From a virus, in the IMG/VR virus record IMGVR_UViG_3300044712_000810, positions 248,001 through 312,000 of that record: a DNA stretch of 64,000 bases; one strand, written 5' to 3'. The notes beneath the pieces are model-generated. The model was not told the DNA's origin. It saw nothing but the letters and a program-made list of their open reading frames with translations, and made no database searches. Below, piece by piece: positions 38,772 to 45,679 of this stretch (within the stretch, counting starts at the first letter, position 1; each line of letters opens with the position of its first letter). Made by a program: the position numbers and the translations under genes.

Positions 38772-38849
38772 GGTCTGGTAGTTCAGTTGGTCTAGAACGC
38801 TACACTGTCACTGTAGAGGTCGAGGGTTCGAATCCCTTCCAGATCGCCA
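38772..38849 (+). tRNA. tRNA-Asp (GTC)
   Basis: Acceptor GGTCTGG/CCAGATC, loop CTGTCAC, CCA. Confidence 0.95.
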
Positions 38850-38871
38850 TTAACTTTTACACGAGGTAAAC

Positions 38872-39462
38872 ATGTTCGACCCGGCAACTGCACTTTTTGC
38901 ATCAATCATGGCTCTTACAGGTTGGGGTTTCGTAACCGCAATCGGCACTTTCGTCATCGGATGTCTCGTCATGATCTTCATGCTCGAGGAGTCGATGTAC
39001 GGTAAAGGTTCCATCACGATCATCGTGTGGTACGCAATCATCGACTGGCTTCTCCAGTGGAAGATGTCACTCTTCATCTGGAACAATCCGATGAAGTTTG
39101 GCATTTACGTCGTTGCATTCTGCTGTATCGGCCTTGTCTGGTCGGTCATCAAGCTTATGTTCTACATGAGCAAAAGACGTTCGAAGTTCCAGGAATATAA
39201 AGATTCCTGGATGAAAGCGAATAAACCAAACATGTCAGACATTGATGCTGCATGGTTGGAACACTACAAAACAAATTATGTTCAAGGCATGATTCCTTCT
39301 TTCCCGAAGGCAAAGATCATGGCGTGGATGGCCTATTGGCCGTTCTCCATTTTGGAGTCATTCCTTAGTGACGTTGTGCGTAGTCTGTTCAACGCATTGT
39401 ACGATACATTCGGAAAAATCCACAGAAACATTTACGCGTACTATCGCAAGCAATTCAATTAA
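38872..39462 (+). CDS. Multi-pass membrane protein, unknown
   Basis: 196 aa. Hydrophobic stretches at about 5-22, 25-40, 50-62 and 77-98, then a charged helical domain (SKRRSKFQEYKDSWMKANK) and an amphipathic C-terminus. GC-richer codons. No family recognised. Confidence 0.65.
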   Translation: MFDPATALFASIMALTGWGFVTAIGTFVIGCLVMIFMLEESMYGKGSITIIVWYAIIDWLLQWKMSLFIWNNPMKFGIYVVAFCCIGLVWSVIKLMFYMSKRRSKFQEYKDSWMKANKPNMSDIDAAWLEHYKTNYVQGMIPSFPKAKIMAWMAYWPFSILESFLSDVVRSLFNALYDTFGKIHRNIYAYYRKQFN

Positions 39463-39468
39463 CAACGT

Positions 39469-39544
39469 GGGAAGTTAGCTCAGTTGGTAGAGCGCAGTGC
39501 TGATAACGCTGAGGTCAGTGGTTCGATCCCACTACTTCCTACCA
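39469..39544 (+). tRNA. tRNA-Ile (GAT)
   Basis: Acceptor GGGAAGT/ACTTCCT, loop CTGATAA, CCA. Confidence 0.95.
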
Positions 39545-39568
39545 TTTTTACTAATACACGGAGAAAGC

Positions 39569-40084
39569 ATGAAACGCATCTTACCGTTGCTGTTACTTGC
39601 AGTGTTTCTCGCATCTTGCGGAGATAATAAACCTCCCAACCCTGTTCAGATTGAACAAACATCATCTGATAACGTCGTCACAAAAAAGATTGTGGTGAAC
39701 AAAAACTCACCACTATTCTACGACGTGAAACTCAGTGATGGAACAACTCGTCGGTTCGCAGCGACTTTCAAAGATGTCGAAAGACTCTCTGATGGTCGGT
39801 CAGTTCCGATTGATGTTGCATGGCAGGTTGAAGTGGCGGAAAAAGAGATCCTCAAAAACCAACTTGAGGAAAATCAACCATCAGAAGAACCTGCATACAA
39901 ATACAAGTCTCGTAATGTTGAACTGTACTATCAAGAAAAACTTGTAGCACAGTATACAACACATGCACCATTCTCAACGGATGGTTGGACGTATGTTGGT
40001 ATTGTTGGAAAAAACAATATCAATCATCACATTTACATCAACGGTGCATACCGAATGGTATTAACTTCTGATGAAAACGAATAA
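39569..40084 (+). CDS. Lipoprotein, unknown
   Basis: 171 aa from the ATG at 39569 (ACGGAG before it). Signal peptide MKRILPLLLLAVFLASC with lipobox LASC, then a beta-rich mature domain. Overlaps the SGNH hydrolase gene by 14 bases, so the pair is probably coupled. Confidence 0.68.
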   Translation: MKRILPLLLLAVFLASCGDNKPPNPVQIEQTSSDNVVTKKIVVNKNSPLFYDVKLSDGTTRRFAATFKDVERLSDGRSVPIDVAWQVEVAEKEILKNQLEENQPSEEPAYKYKSRNVELYYQEKLVAQYTTHAPFSTDGWTYVGIVGKNNINHHIYINGAYRMVLTSDENE

Positions 40085-40619
40085 ACTATATTCCGTGGCA
40101 TTGATCTGGTTTCTCTTCATGGGAGACTCGATTACCCTCGGTCTAAACAAAAAAGAAAATCGTGATCTATTGCCCCAAAACAGCGTCGTAAAGGCGATGA
40201 ATGGAGCGACCACGAATTTCATGTTGATGTACGACGAGTACATCTGGAAACCAAAACAACTCAAACGCGTGATTCTCATGTTCGGTGTGAACGAGATTTC
40301 TGCGACTTCATACAATGAGAACTTCCTTGTTAACTACGAGGCGGAACTCAAGTATATCCAGAAGTTTCGACCGGACGTTGAAGTTTACGTGATGAGCATA
40401 TTACCAGTGCGATCTAAGAAGATCAACAATATACTGGTAAGTGAAGCGAACCAACGGTTACAACAACTTGTTGAATCGCAACACAACTCCAAGATCAAAT
40501 TCATTAACTGTCATGACGCATTTGTGTCGCCTGATGGGAAGATGAATATGGCACTATCGACTGATGGTATACACCTAAATCGAAAAGGCTATGAGGTCTT
40601 GGCAACCTTTATACAATGA
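40071..40619 (+). CDS. SGNH/GDSL-family hydrolase
   Basis: 182 aa. Block I FMGDSITLG (nucleophile Ser), block III LMFGVNEISA (Asn of the oxyanion hole) and block V STDGIHLNRKGYEVL (catalytic Asp and His). No N-terminal signal beyond the first strand. SGNH enzymes cleave acyl esters; in phages they may act on cell-wall or polysaccharide acetyl groups. Neighbouring lipoprotein suggests envelope-related work, which is inferred. Confidence 0.85.
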   Translation: MKTNKLYSVALIWFLFMGDSITLGLNKKENRDLLPQNSVVKAMNGATTNFMLMYDEYIWKPKQLKRVILMFGVNEISATSYNENFLVNYEAELKYIQKFRPDVEVYVMSILPVRSKKINNILVSEANQRLQQLVESQHNSKIKFINCHDAFVSPDGKMNMALSTDGIHLNRKGYEVLATFIQ

Positions 40620-40623
40620 ACAT

Positions 40624-40653
40624 CCGGGAGGATGAAATACTCCTCCCGGTTTT
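40624..40653 (+). terminator. Rho-independent terminator
   Basis: CCGGGAGGA-8 nt-TCCTCCCGG, then TTTTC. Confidence 0.82.
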
Positions 40654-40659
40654 CTAATT

Positions 40660-40745
40660 GCGATAGTGTCCCGAGCGGCAAAGGGGGAAGACTGTAAATC
40701 TTCTGTCATTCGACTTCGGTGGTTCGAGTCCATCCTATCGCACCA
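40660..40745 (+). tRNA. tRNA-Tyr (GTA)
   Basis: Type II, acceptor GCGATAG/CTATCGC, loop CTGTAAA, long variable arm, CCA. Confidence 0.95.
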
Positions 40746-40766
40746 TTTTTAACTTTTTATTATTGT

Positions 40767-40861
40767 GCTCCAGTAGCTCAATTGGCAGAGCATCCGGCTT
40801 ATACCCGGCTTAGCGGCTGATTACCGTAAGGTTGTGGGTTCGATTCCTACCTGGAGTACCA
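40767..40861 (+). tRNA. tRNA with TAT anticodon and unusually long variable arm
   Basis: Acceptor GCTCCAG/CTGGAGT, D-stem GCTC/GAGC, loop CTTATAC (TAT, Ile), T-stem GTGGG/CCTAC, CCA. The variable region is about 25 nt and folds as CTTA-G-CGG / CCG-TAAG, although Ile tRNAs are normally type I. Confidence 0.85.
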
Positions 40862-40888
40862 TTTTTTAACTTTTCTTTGGAGGCTTCT

Positions 40889-41071
40889 GTGAGTATCGAA
40901 ATTTGTATGAGTGTTAAGAAAGCAAAGAAAATTATCGATGCGATTGATAAATACGAAGAAACACTCCCAAAACTTGAAATTCAAGATGGTAATTTACAAT
41001 CAGATACTTATGGAATTTTATCTACATTAGATGAACTTCGTAATATGATAGTAGAGGAAATGGATGAGTGA
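40889..41071 (+). CDS. Small helical protein, GTG start
   Basis: 60 aa, GTG chosen because TTGGAGG lies 5 nt upstream. Helical, acidic end (DELRNMIVEEMDE). Eight-base overlap with the next gene. Unknown. Confidence 0.6.
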   Translation: MSIEICMSVKKAKKIIDAIDKYEETLPKLEIQDGNLQSDTYGILSTLDELRNMIVEEMDE

Positions 41072-41246
41072 TATAACTGTTGGTTTATATAATGATGAAG
41101 TAGAAGATTTTATTGAAGCTATTGTTGATTTAAAACATTTAGCAGAACAAACATCTATTGAAACGATTAATGAAAAACAAAGATTACATAATATTATTAC
41201 ACGCATTGAAGTAGTTCAAGGACATATCCTTGATGAATATGTATAG
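41064..41246 (+). CDS. Small helical protein, unknown
   Basis: 60 aa, acidic and helical, with GGAAATG before the start. Similar in size and composition to the preceding protein, perhaps a distant duplicate. Confidence 0.58.
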   Translation: MSDITVGLYNDEVEDFIEAIVDLKHLAEQTSIETINEKQRLHNIITRIEVVQGHILDEYV

Positions 41247-41257
41247 GAGAAATAAAT

Positions 41258-41413
41258 ATGGCCGATGATACTTTTGATTTTATAGTTAAAAAGATCGAAC
41301 AAGTAACCGATACTGTGTCCGAAGTGGCATCAGTTGAAAGTAAAATAACGGCTAAAAAGGAAGAGTTTAAGAAACTCATTGAAGAAGTTCTAACAGAGAA
41401 GGGAGTAATTTAG
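41258..41413 (+). CDS. Small helical protein, unknown
   Basis: 51 aa, acidic/basic helix, end EEFKKLIEEVLTEKGVI resembling the shared tail pattern with extra residues. AGGAG precedes the ATG. Two bases before the vWA gene. Confidence 0.58.
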   Translation: MADDTFDFIVKKIEQVTDTVSEVASVESKITAKKEEFKKLIEEVLTEKGVI

Positions 41414-41415
41414 AA

Positions 41416-42036
41416 ATGCGTGATGATCTGACTGAAATCGTATTTATTGTTGATCGTTCCGGTTCAATGGGCATGATTCGTAATGACGTAATCGGTGGAT
41501 TCAACACATTTATCAAGGATCAAAAAGCTGTTCCTGGTAATGCAAATGTTAGTTTAATTCAATTCGATGATAAATACGAAGTCAATTATTTGACAAAAGA
41601 TATTAATCAGGTTGAAGATCTGAATGCTGCTACTTATCAGCCTCGTGGAATGACTGCTCTTAATGATGCAATCGGCAAGACTATCATCAGTGTTGGTGAT
41701 AAACTTGCAAAGATATCTGAGACTGATCGTCCTGGAAAGGTCGTATTTGTTATCATGACCGATGGACATGAAAATAACAGCAAAGAATATGTTGGTGCCG
41801 CAGGTACTGAACAGATTAAAAAGATGATCACACATCAAAAAGAAAAATATAATTGGGAATTCTTGTTCATCGGCGGAGATCTGGATGTACAGGCAATGGC
41901 CCAAACTTATAACTTTGATACAAACAAGGTCCTTTGTTTTGATAAATCAGCCAAAGGAACTGAAACCATGTACGCCACACTGTCTGCTTCAATCAGCAAC
42001 TATCGTGGTGGCGCAAAGCTTTCATTCGAAAAATAA
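41416..42036 (+). CDS. von Willebrand factor A domain protein (TerY/TerF-like)
   Basis: 206 aa, a bare vWA domain. MIDAS motif FIVDRSGSMG (Asp13-x-Ser15-x-Ser17), the conserved Thr in PRGMTALNDAIG and the late VIMTDGHEN Asp. vWA proteins of this length accompany Ter genes (TerY) in bacteria. The island at 14.9-17.0 kb carries terDCB, so a functional link is possible but not shown. AAGGGAG precedes the ATG. Confidence 0.85.
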   Translation: MRDDLTEIVFIVDRSGSMGMIRNDVIGGFNTFIKDQKAVPGNANVSLIQFDDKYEVNYLTKDINQVEDLNAATYQPRGMTALNDAIGKTIISVGDKLAKISETDRPGKVVFVIMTDGHENNSKEYVGAAGTEQIKKMITHQKEKYNWEFLFIGGDLDVQAMAQTYNFDTNKVLCFDKSAKGTETMYATLSASISNYRGGAKLSFEK

Positions 42037-42154
42037 AGGAGACCACTATGTGGTAGGTGAAAACTAGTCCACCGTAGGGTAATTCTAGAAGTCCTCCTTA
42101 ATCTAATTGTTGGTTGGTGCAATGCCATCTTAACTTTTAGACAGGAGAACTACA

Positions 42155-42499
42155 ATGTTTGGTCTTTACGATCTTAAGAATCATCAAATTCGTTTGGCAA
42201 AGGCTATTAAAAATAGTAACAACAATAAAATTGGTTATTCTGAATTTCAATCAGAACTTGAAGGTTGTAGAAAAATCTACGGCGATAAAGCTTTAAAAAG
42301 AGCTTATTATGATGCCAGTTATGAATTCAGACATCATCATATCGCATATTGTGAACTTCGCGGCAAAACTCGTGAAATGATTGAAATTCCAGCAGATAAT
42401 CATTTACCAAACGAAGACTATATTAAGGAAATCAAAAAATTTTGGCAGGAGAAGATCGATGAAGCTTTACGTGCTCGTCAGGAAAGATCTAACTCCTAG
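42155..42499 (+). CDS. Unknown protein
   Basis: 114 aa, basic, His/Tyr-rich helical protein. ACAGGAG precedes the ATG. Overlaps the Pth2-like gene by 41 bases. The 118 bases before it hold no gene, only short imperfect hairpins. Confidence 0.6.
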   Translation: MFGLYDLKNHQIRLAKAIKNSNNNKIGYSEFQSELEGCRKIYGDKALKRAYYDASYEFRHHHIAYCELRGKTREMIEIPADNHLPNEDYIKEIKKFWQEKIDEALRARQERSNS

Positions 42500-42746
42500 T
42501 CAACAAGCGGTGCAGGCAGGTCATGCAGTCGCTGAATATTTAATTAAAAATACAAACCAATGGACAAACGAAACACTCGTTTATCTTGGAGTTCAAAACT
42601 TAGAAGAATTGCATAAGTGGATGCAGAAACTAGATTCAAAAAACATTGAATACACACAATTCAATGAACCAGATTTAGAAAATCAAGCAACTGCAATCGC
42701 TATTTGCAATAACGATAAGGAATTCAAAAAACTAAAACTAATTTAA
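42459..42746 (+). CDS. Pth2-fold protein (peptidyl-tRNA hydrolase 2-like), short
   Basis: 95 aa from the ATG at 42459. KLYVLVRKDLTPSQQAVQAGHAVAEYL matches the Pth2 opening (VRxDL...Q..QA.HA), and the central strand/helix and an ATAIAI strand follow. Shorter than the second Pth2 at 48065 and lacking its TEF..G.PT block, so substrate range may differ. Ends at tRNA-Arg. Confidence 0.72.
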   Translation: MKLYVLVRKDLTPSQQAVQAGHAVAEYLIKNTNQWTNETLVYLGVQNLEELHKWMQKLDSKNIEYTQFNEPDLENQATAIAICNNDKEFKKLKLI

Positions 42747-42821
42747 CTCTGTATAGCTCAGTGGCAGAGCTGGGAACTCTAAATTCCCCGGTCGCGAGTT
42801 CGAGTCTCGCTACAGAGGCCA
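42747..42821 (+). tRNA. tRNA-Arg (TCT), copy 1
   Basis: Acceptor CTCTGTA/TACAGAG with G discriminator, loop CTCTAAA, CCA. Begins directly after the Pth2-like stop. Confidence 0.93.
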
Positions 42822-42826
42822 ATATT

Positions 42827-43093
42827 AAGTACAACTCTCCGTAAACCGCTAACATTCAACATCATAGATATTTATTGAAGAATGAAAATATACTTTTATG
42901 AAAGTATATTATATTTCTATGATGATCACACGATGACAAAATTGAATGTATATGTTTACAAGAGGTCAGGGTAACGAGGCTTTGTTGACAGCCAAAGGCC
43001 ACGGCTCGAGAAGCTAAGTGTCGACAGTTTATATAACTTAGAATTATATTAAAATTTGTCGACGGTTGGTTCGAATCCAACGTGTACTTACAA
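42827..43093 (+). ncRNA. Large structured RNA with tRNA-like closing stem and T-arm
   Basis: No ORF. AAGTACA (42827-42833) pairs perfectly with TGTACTT (43083-43089). Just inside the 3' end is a perfect T-arm (GTTGG, TTCGAAT, CCAAC at 43065-43081). Internally ACATTCAA/TTGAATGT, CATCATAGA/TCTATGATG and AATATACTTT/AAAGTATATT make a nested hairpin, and GTCGACA/TGTCGAC and CTAAGT/ACTTAG further helices. Ends A-CAA instead of CCA. It is not a recognisable tmRNA, RNase P RNA or group I intron. Confidence 0.6.
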
Positions 43094-43095
43094 CA

Positions 43096-43126
43096 CGGGA
43101 TGGTGTAAAAACCATCCCGAATTTTT
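43096..43126 (+). terminator. Rho-independent terminator
   Basis: CGGGATGGT-GTAAAA-ACCATCCCG followed by AATTTTTATT. Ends the structured RNA transcript. Confidence 0.9.
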
Positions 43127-43137
43127 ATTATTTCTCT

Positions 43138-43155
43138 TTTCATATAGAAATAATA
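43138..43155 (+). promoter_or_regulatory. Phage promoter motif
   Basis: TTTCATATAGAAATAATA, 36 nt before the HAD gene. Confidence 0.72.
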
Positions 43156-43190
43156 CGAATACAAAACCTCATATGACGGAGGTATCAAAG

Positions 43191-43601
43191 ATGACAGAAT
43201 TTACTGTCAAGAAAAAAATGAACATTATGTTCGATTTACATGGGGTAATCGGTGAATATCCCGATCTTTTTAAACCTTTTATGAAATCCTTACGGATTCT
43301 TGATCATAAAGTATTTGTTTGTAGTGGTCCAACACTTCCAAAAATCAAACAAGAACTTGAAGATTTAGGATATCGCAGAGGATGGCATTACGATGAAGTT
43401 ATTTCCGTAGTCGACTATCTCGTTGCAAATGGCACAGAATTCGAATACGATGAAAAAGGCGATCCTTGGACTGACGATGAAACATGGTTTAAGTCTAAAG
43501 GCGAAATCGCTAAATTAAACAACATTCATATTATGATTGATGATTCTGAAAAGTACAAACAATTCGTGGACAAGGAAACATTATTTTTCCTAGTTAAATA
43601 A
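43191..43601 (+). CDS. HAD-superfamily hydrolase-like protein
   Basis: 136 aa from the ATG at 43191 (GGAGG before it). Motif I is MFDLHGVIG: nucleophile Asp15 present, second acid replaced by His17. Motif II is FVCSGPT, and the acidic motif IV is IMIDDSEKY. Resembles small phage HAD phosphatases or nucleotidases. The His substitution makes activity uncertain. First gene of the NAD salvage operon. Confidence 0.72.
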   Translation: MTEFTVKKKMNIMFDLHGVIGEYPDLFKPFMKSLRILDHKVFVCSGPTLPKIKQELEDLGYRRGWHYDEVISVVDYLVANGTEFEYDEKGDPWTDDETWFKSKGEIAKLNNIHIMIDDSEKYKQFVDKETLFFLVK

Positions 43602-43675
43602 CGTGTTATATATGCCAAGTTAGAGGTTTACATAATCTCTAATGAAACATATGTGACCAAACAAAGGAGTTTGAC

Positions 43676-45097
43676 ATGTTATGTCAAGACAACATTTTGG
43701 TTAATACTGATTCGTATAAATCTTCTCACTTCCTCCAATACCCTCCTGGTACTGAGGTGGTGAGCAGTTATATCGAGTCACGTAACGCTGGCAGATGGCC
43801 TCGCACCATCTTTTTCGGTCTTCAGATGTTCATCAAAGAATATCTGCTCAGACCATTTACTCTTGCGGATATTGAATTCGCCAAAGATTTCTGGGAAATG
43901 CATGGCGAACCTTTCAATTTCGATGGTGCAAAATACATCTATGATCAATATGGCGGATACCTTCCGGTCACCATTCAGGCGGTCAAGGAAGGAACAAATA
44001 TTGAAACCAGTAACGTCCTTGTGCAACTGAGAAACAATGGTGGTGAAAAAACCTCATGGATTACCAACTTCCTTGAAACTTCATTGCTTCGTGGTGTTTG
44101 GTATCCAACTTCAATTGCAACTCTCAGTTTCATGTGTAAGAAGATCATTTACAATGCTCTTCAACTCACAGCTGACAATCCTGATGCTGAAATTCTGTTT
44201 AAACTTCATGATTTCGGTTTCCGTGGAGTCTCTTCGTGGGAATCTGCCGCTATCGGCGGTTGTGCCCACTTGGTGAACTTCATGGGTTCTGATACAGTAG
44301 CAGGCGTTTTGGCAGCACGCAATTACTACAATGAAAAAATGGCTGGATTTAGCATTCCTGCATCTGAGCACAGCACGATTACATCGTGGGGTCCAGGTAT
44401 GGAAGCAGAAGCATTCTTGAACATGATCAATCGTTTCGGAGGCAAAGGCAAGCTTTACGCTTGTGTGTCCGATTCGTATGATATTTGGAATGCCGTCGAA
44501 AACATCTGGCCATCTCTGAAAGACGCAATCATCGAGAAGGGCGGAACTCTTGTAGTTCGTCCCGATAGTGGAAATCCTGTAGCAGTTGTTGCAGGTGTCA
44601 TTGAAAGACTTATGTCGAAGTTTGGATGGACTGAAAACTCGAAAGGTTATCGTGTCCTTCCTGAATACATTCGCGTTATTCAAGGCGATGGAATCGATGA
44701 AGAATCAATTCGTGATATCTTACAAGAATTGCAATTCAGAAAGATCAGTGCATCAAACGTTGCTTTTGGCATGGGTGGTGCGCTTCTTCAACATCTGAAT
44801 CGTGATACCCTTAGATTTGCAATGAAATGCAATAGCATTAAGCGCAACGGTTCTTGGCAGGACGTAAGCAAAAATCCAGTAACGGATTCCGGAAAGGTAT
44901 CTAAGGCAGGTCGTCTTGCCCTTATAAAAATCGATCCTGAAAAGGAAGGTCGCAGAGGCGAACCATACTTCAAGACCATCCGTGAGGATGAACTTGGAGA
45001 TCGTGAAAATTGTCTCGAGACAGTTTTTGAAAATGGTGAACTGATGCGTGAACAGTCATTCTCTGAAATTCGTGAACTCGCAGCATCGAGTTTGTAA
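43676..45097 (+). CDS. nampt: Nicotinamide phosphoribosyltransferase (NAMPT)
   Basis: 473 aa, full length. Conserved blocks: NTDSYKSSHFLQYPPGTE, VSSYIESR, FHDFGFRGVS-type HDFGFRGVSSWESA, PASEHSTITSWG with catalytic-type His232, VVRPDSGNP with Asp297, IQGDGIDEESI and FGMGGALLQHLNRDT. Makes NMN from nicotinamide and PRPP. The NMN adenylyltransferase gene starts one base after the stop, giving a two-step NAD+ salvage pathway. Phage NAMPT/NMNAT pairs (NARP2) are known to rebuild NAD+ after NAD-depleting defences act. Codon use is GC-richer than the background. Confidence 0.95.
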   Translation: MLCQDNILVNTDSYKSSHFLQYPPGTEVVSSYIESRNAGRWPRTIFFGLQMFIKEYLLRPFTLADIEFAKDFWEMHGEPFNFDGAKYIYDQYGGYLPVTIQAVKEGTNIETSNVLVQLRNNGGEKTSWITNFLETSLLRGVWYPTSIATLSFMCKKIIYNALQLTADNPDAEILFKLHDFGFRGVSSWESAAIGGCAHLVNFMGSDTVAGVLAARNYYNEKMAGFSIPASEHSTITSWGPGMEAEAFLNMINRFGGKGKLYACVSDSYDIWNAVENIWPSLKDAIIEKGGTLVVRPDSGNPVAVVAGVIERLMSKFGWTENSKGYRVLPEYIRVIQGDGIDEESIRDILQELQFRKISASNVAFGMGGALLQHLNRDTLRFAMKCNSIKRNGSWQDVSKNPVTDSGKVSKAGRLALIKIDPEKEGRRGEPYFKTIREDELGDRENCLETVFENGELMREQSFSEIRELAASSL

Positions 45098-45098
45098 A

Positions 45099-45626
45099 AT
45101 GACAACTATACCAAGAGCTGGTGTATATATTGGACGTTTCTGTCCATTGCACCATGGACACATGAAAATAATCGATGAAATGATTAAACATCATGGAATT
45201 GATAAGTGTCTGATTCTTATCGGCAGTTGCAATGCCGACATATCATTCAGAGTATTATTCAAACATAGTGATAGACGTCGTTGGATAAAAAGAATATATC
45301 CAGATCTTAAACAATTAGGATTGCCCGATTATCCCAACGATGATACAGCATGGCTTACACAAGTAGAAGATATTGTATCTCTTGTATTTGGCAAAGAATG
45401 TGAACCTACGTTCTATGGCGGATGTCAAGAAGATATTGAAATCTTTTATGATGCAGGTCATCATGTAAAAATTATTGATAGAATGGAATATCCGGTAAGC
45501 GCAACAAATGTTAGACAATTACTATTAATGAATGAAGATATTAATACGTTAGTCGACACTCGTATTTCGAGTGAAGTTATCGATGTATTTCGAAAACGTA
45601 TGAAAGAACTTGACAAACTACGTTAA
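45099..45626 (+). CDS. NMN adenylyltransferase (NadM/NadR-like)
   Basis: 175 aa from the ATG at 45099. Nucleotidyltransferase HxGH site in YIGRFCPLHHGHMKII (His18-His-Gly-His21), the strand LILIGSCNADIS, and the second signature SATNVRQLL (S-x-T-x-x-R), with Tyr/Phe-rich middle as in NadM. Joins NMN and ATP to NAD+. Stop-start spacing of one base with NAMPT indicates one operon. No kinase domain is fused. Confidence 0.92.
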   Translation: MTTIPRAGVYIGRFCPLHHGHMKIIDEMIKHHGIDKCLILIGSCNADISFRVLFKHSDRRRWIKRIYPDLKQLGLPDYPNDDTAWLTQVEDIVSLVFGKECEPTFYGGCQEDIEIFYDAGHHVKIIDRMEYPVSATNVRQLLLMNEDINTLVDTRISSEVIDVFRKRMKELDKLR

Positions 45627-45633
45627 CCCAATG

Positions 45634-45660
45634 AGGAGGGGTACTATACCCCTCCTTTTT
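45634..45660 (+). terminator. Rho-independent terminator
   Basis: AGGAGGGGTA-CTA-TACCCCTCCT and TTTTT. Ends the NAD salvage operon. Confidence 0.9.
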
Positions 45661-45679
45661 AACTACAACCGGAGATACC

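Noticed and set aside
42827-43093. Standard tmRNA
   Set aside because: The 3' T-arm region is similar, but the conserved tmRNA 5' GGATTCGAC-type sequence, a tag frame ending in a stop and the CCA end were not found. Kept only as an unclassified RNA.
42827-43093. Group I intron in a tRNA
   Set aside because: No P3/P7 core sequence could be recognised and the flanks do not join into a normal tRNA with a readable anticodon.
44111-44683. 190-aa minus-strand ORF opposite NAMPT
   Set aside because: Shadow of a well-conserved gene on the other strand.
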